From: RGIG8748 sp045576175
GTDB taxonomy: Bacteria > Bacillota > Clostridia > UMGS1810
DNA: 6,730 nt
Assembly (NCBI GenBank): GCA_045576175.1
Contig: JAZNFW010000091.1
Span: 1 to 6,730, forward strand
Direction: 5' to 3'
Every line of letters starts with the position of its first letter. Position 1 is the stretch's first letter. This document shows, piece after piece, positions 4,653-6,730 of this stretch. The position numbers were made by a program, and so were the translations under genes. A model generated the notes under the pieces. That model ran no database searches, was not told the DNA's origin, and was given only the letters and a program-made list of their open reading frames with translations.

Positions 4653-6017
4653 GTGCAATTGATTGGAGCTATATCAAAAATAGACGCCGTAATAAACAGC
4701 ATAGTGTGGGGCCCGTGTATGATTTTGCTCATTATGTGCACGGGACTTTATCTTTCGATATCTATGGGCTTTGTGCAGATAAGACGCTTTGGATATGTTT
4801 TGAAAAAAACGGTATTTGAACTGTTTACCAAAAAGAACACTGGTGCAAGGTCAGGCGGTGTAACACCATTTCAGGCGGTTGCCACCGCTATGGCAAGCAC
4901 AATAGGAACGGGCAGTATAGCGGGTATTGCCACTGCCATCGTTGCCGGCGGACCGGGTAGCGTGTTCTGGATGTGGCTAAGTGCCGTCATCGGTATGGCA
5001 ACCAAATATGCCGAGATAGTTTTATCCATAAAATTCCGAGAGAAAAACAAAAACCGCCAGTGGATAGGCGGTCCTATGTATTACATAAAAAATGGCCTTG
5101 GTAAGCGTTTTATGCCTCTTGCTACATTGTTTTCTATCTTTGCTATGATGGCTTGCCTTGGCATTGGAAATGCAACACAGAGCAATTCTATTGCTATGGC
5201 ACTTAAGGACTATGTTCCCATAAATACAACAGCAACAGTATTGGTTATTACAGCCTCTATGGTGATACTCGGCGGTGTGAAGAAGATAGCTTCTGTAAAC
5301 GAAAAGCTTGTGCCTTTTATGGCTATGGTTTATATTGTATGTTCGCTCTCCTGTATTATAATAAATGCAGAAAAAATTCCATCTGCCTTAAGGCTCATAG
5401 TGAGAGAAGCTTTTAGTTTCAAGGCTGCGGCAGGCGGCGGTGCAGGCTACGGAATTATGGCATCTATGAAATATGGGTTTTCAAGAGGTGTGTTTTCCAA
5501 CGAAGCAGGTCTTGGCAGTGCTCCTATTGCATATGCATCCTCGGATACAAAAGACCCCGTAACTCAGGGGTTTTGGGGAATGTTTGAGGTTTTCTTTACC
5601 ACGATTGTCATATGCACCTGTTCGGCACTTGTTATACTCACAACAGATTTGTGGCACCTGGGTACTTATGACGGAGCTTCTCTTAGCATACAGTCATTTA
5701 ACTCTGTACTGCCCGCAATAGGCGGAGCGGGGGTTACGCTATCTACGGTTTTGTTTTCGCTTTCCTCTATACTGGGCTGGGCATATTATGGCGAGGTTTG
5801 CGTGGGGTTTTTAACCAAAAGTTCGAAAACTGCAACCTTCATCTACAGAATTATATACATACTTGTTGTATACATTGGTGCTGTGGGAAATCTCAATTTA
5901 ATCTGGAGCATCTCTTCTACAATGAATGGACTTATGGCAATACCAAATCTTATTGCCGTAATAGCACTTGCACCTGTTGTGCGGAAGATGACAAAAGAGC
6001 ATTTTAAAAAACAATAA
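4653..6017 (+). CDS. Sodium:alanine/glycine symporter, AGCS family
   Basis: The protein of 454 residues is a multi-pass cytoplasmic-membrane carrier that imports a small neutral amino acid (alanine, glycine or possibly glutamine) with Na+. Key blocks, numbered from the GTG start: GPCMILLIMCTG (20-31) in the first helix; TPFQAVATAMASTIGTGSIAG (71-91) around the substrate/Na+ region; GGPGSVFWMWLSAVIG (99-114), which resembles the AGCS family signature; IGGPMYYI (138-145); and FSRGVFSNEAGLGSAPIA (276-293), highly conserved in the family. The reading frame is open further upstream to 4467, but that extension enters the palindromic repeat and shows no family similarity. GTG 4653 has AAGGGG (4642-4647) 5 nt upstream and gives a typical family N-terminus (IGAISKIDAVINSIVWGP). 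A TTG at 4659 is the alternative start. It appears monocistronic, and convergent with secF. Confidence 0.93.
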   Translation: MQLIGAISKIDAVINSIVWGPCMILLIMCTGLYLSISMGFVQIRRFGYVLKKTVFELFTKKNTGARSGGVTPFQAVATAMASTIGTGSIAGIATAIVAGGPGSVFWMWLSAVIGMATKYAEIVLSIKFREKNKNRQWIGGPMYYIKNGLGKRFMPLATLFSIFAMMACLGIGNATQSNSIAMALKDYVPINTTATVLVITASMVILGGVKKIASVNEKLVPFMAMVYIVCSLSCIIINAEKIPSALRLIVREAFSFKAAAGGGAGYGIMASMKYGFSRGVFSNEAGLGSAPIAYASSDTKDPVTQGFWGMFEVFFTTIVICTCSALVILTTDLWHLGTYDGASLSIQSFNSVLPAIGGAGVTLSTVLFSLSSILGWAYYGEVCVGFLTKSSKTATFIYRIIYILVVYIGAVGNLNLIWSISSTMNGLMAIPNLIAVIALAPVVRKMTKEHFKKQ

Positions 6018-6020
6018 AAA

Positions 6021-6048
6021 ATATGCACTCCGTTTTCGGAGTGCATAT
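6021..6048 (-). terminator. Hairpin terminator between convergent symporter and secF
   Basis: ATATGCACTCCG (6021-6032), loop TTTT, and CGGAGTGCATAT (6037-6048) form a perfect 12-bp stem. Read on the minus strand, the stem is followed by a T-rich tract (complement of the A run 6016-6020 and beyond), the standard terminator arrangement for secF. On the plus strand the stem is followed by CTTGAAAAG, so stopping of the symporter transcript there would be weaker, although the hairpin begins only 3 nt after its stop codon. Confidence 0.8.
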
Positions 6049-6065
6049 CTTGAAAAGTGATTTTA

Positions 6066-6730
6066 TTACTTTTTGGAACCCTTAAGGCTAGCCCAGATAG
6101 GACCGGAAACAAATATAGAAGAATAAGTACCTGCCACAATACCTACTATGAGAGGAAGGGCAAATTCCTTAATGGACTGTACGCCTATGATGTAGAGTAC
6201 TACGAGTGTAAAGAGGGTTGTAATAGAAGTGTTTATGGAACGAGCAAGTGTCTGCCAGATACTCTTGTTTACAACTTCGCCAAACTCTGCCTTTTTCATA
6301 AGTCTTGCGTTTTCTCTTATTCTGTCAAATATAACGATAGTTGCGTTGATAGAATAACCGAGTATTGTGAGGATAGCTGCTATAAATGATGTATTTACAG
6401 GAATACGGAATATTACATAGAAGCTAACCATTATAAGAAGGTCGTGTATAAGAGCTATAACCGCACTTATACCGGAGAGCACCTCAAATCTGAAGGTGAT
6501 GTAGAGGAGCATAAGAAGTGCTGCAATAGCTATGGATGCTGCTGCGCTCTTCCAGAGCTCTTTACCGATTGTGGGGCTGATGCTGTCCACGCTTACTACA
6601 GAGCCACCTTTGTATTCCTTGGGAATAGCAGTCTTGATTTCTGTTACCTGCTTATCAGAGAGATAAGGTGTCTTTACAAGAACGCCGTCATCTGTCTTCT
6701 GTACGGTGGAAACCTTAACGCCATCTACTG
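6066..6730 (-). CDS. secF: Protein translocase subunit SecF, C-terminal part (5' end beyond window)
   Basis: The frame is open from the right edge to its stop at 6066-6068, giving 220 residues. SecF works with SecD in the membrane next to SecYEG and uses the proton-motive force to help pull secreted proteins across. The fragment begins in the extracytoplasmic P1-like region (about 1-46), then shows the conserved SISPTIGKEL (49-58) and five membrane helices (about 60-79, 85-107, 113-134, 165-183, 189-212), matching TM2-TM6. Diagnostic motifs are RFE (80-82), HD (95-96), the GYSIN turn (124-128), FDRIREN (134-140) and GTYSSIF (200-206), which point to SecF rather than SecD. Missing are TM1 and the start of the periplasmic domain. 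An internal GTG at 6590 lies within the conserved region and is not the start. The secD partner would be expected beyond the right edge. Confidence 0.93.
   Translation of the reverse strand, partial: VDGVKVSTVQKTDDGVLVKTPYLSDKQVTEIKTAIPKEYKGGSVVSVDSISPTIGKELWKSAAASIAIAALLMLLYITFRFEVLSGISAVIALIHDLLIMVSFYVIFRIPVNTSFIAAILTILGYSINATIVIFDRIRENARLMKKAEFGEVVNKSIWQTLARSINTSITTLFTLVVLYIIGVQSIKEFALPLIVGIVAGTYSSIFVSGPIWASLKGSKK

Noticed and set aside
6057..6389. Plus-strand open frame opposite secF
   Set aside because: Antisense to conserved SecF helices, including FDRIREN; the product is cysteine/tyrosine-rich with no motif.

Overview
The window looks like chromosomal DNA of a low-to-moderate GC Gram-positive anaerobe, most likely a gut Clostridia member (Firmicutes/Bacillota). 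This is inferred from the strong AGGAGG-type ribosome sites, the A+T-rich sigma-A-like promoters, a sodium:amino-acid symporter of the AGCS family, a separate SecF, and a four-helix-bundle (S23/IVP-like) gene beside a hairpin repeat array. No species can be named from the sequence alone.

Layout, left to right. (1) Positions 1-1283 hold a forward pair: the 3' part of a diacylglycerol-kinase-like lipid kinase, cut by the window edge, followed 8 nt later by an unrecognised 170-residue protein. (2) Positions 1309-1478 are a compact tRNA-Leu(CAA) unit with its own promoter, an encoded CCA and a strong hairpin terminator. (3) Positions 1481-1672 are an array of small hairpins separated by an 8-nt word, ACATCATT in the left half and its reverse complement AATGATGT in the right half. 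The array runs straight into an extended -10 promoter. (4) That promoter faces a four-helix-bundle gene (1694-2055) that is broken by a single-base frameshift near 1886-1888. (5) A complete copper-transporting P1B-type ATPase, copA (2078-4300), starts 22 nt after the broken gene. (6) Positions 4301-4652 are non-coding and full of inverted repeats: a probable copA terminator, an 83-bp compound repeat element, and a 14-bp perfect hairpin next to the likely symporter promoter. (7) An AGCS sodium:alanine/glycine-type symporter occupies 4653-6017. (8) A perfect 12-bp hairpin separates it from the convergent 3' part of secF (6066 to the right edge, minus strand).

The genes look like independent housekeeping and transport units rather than one pathway: lipid phosphorylation, leucine decoding, copper export, amino-acid uptake and Sec-dependent export. 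The part that stands out is the repeat array plus four-helix-bundle module wedged between the tRNA-Leu unit and copA. It resembles a small selfish or mobile cassette now decaying, and it may have changed how copA is transcribed. No CRISPR array, transposase, integrase or phage gene is visible.
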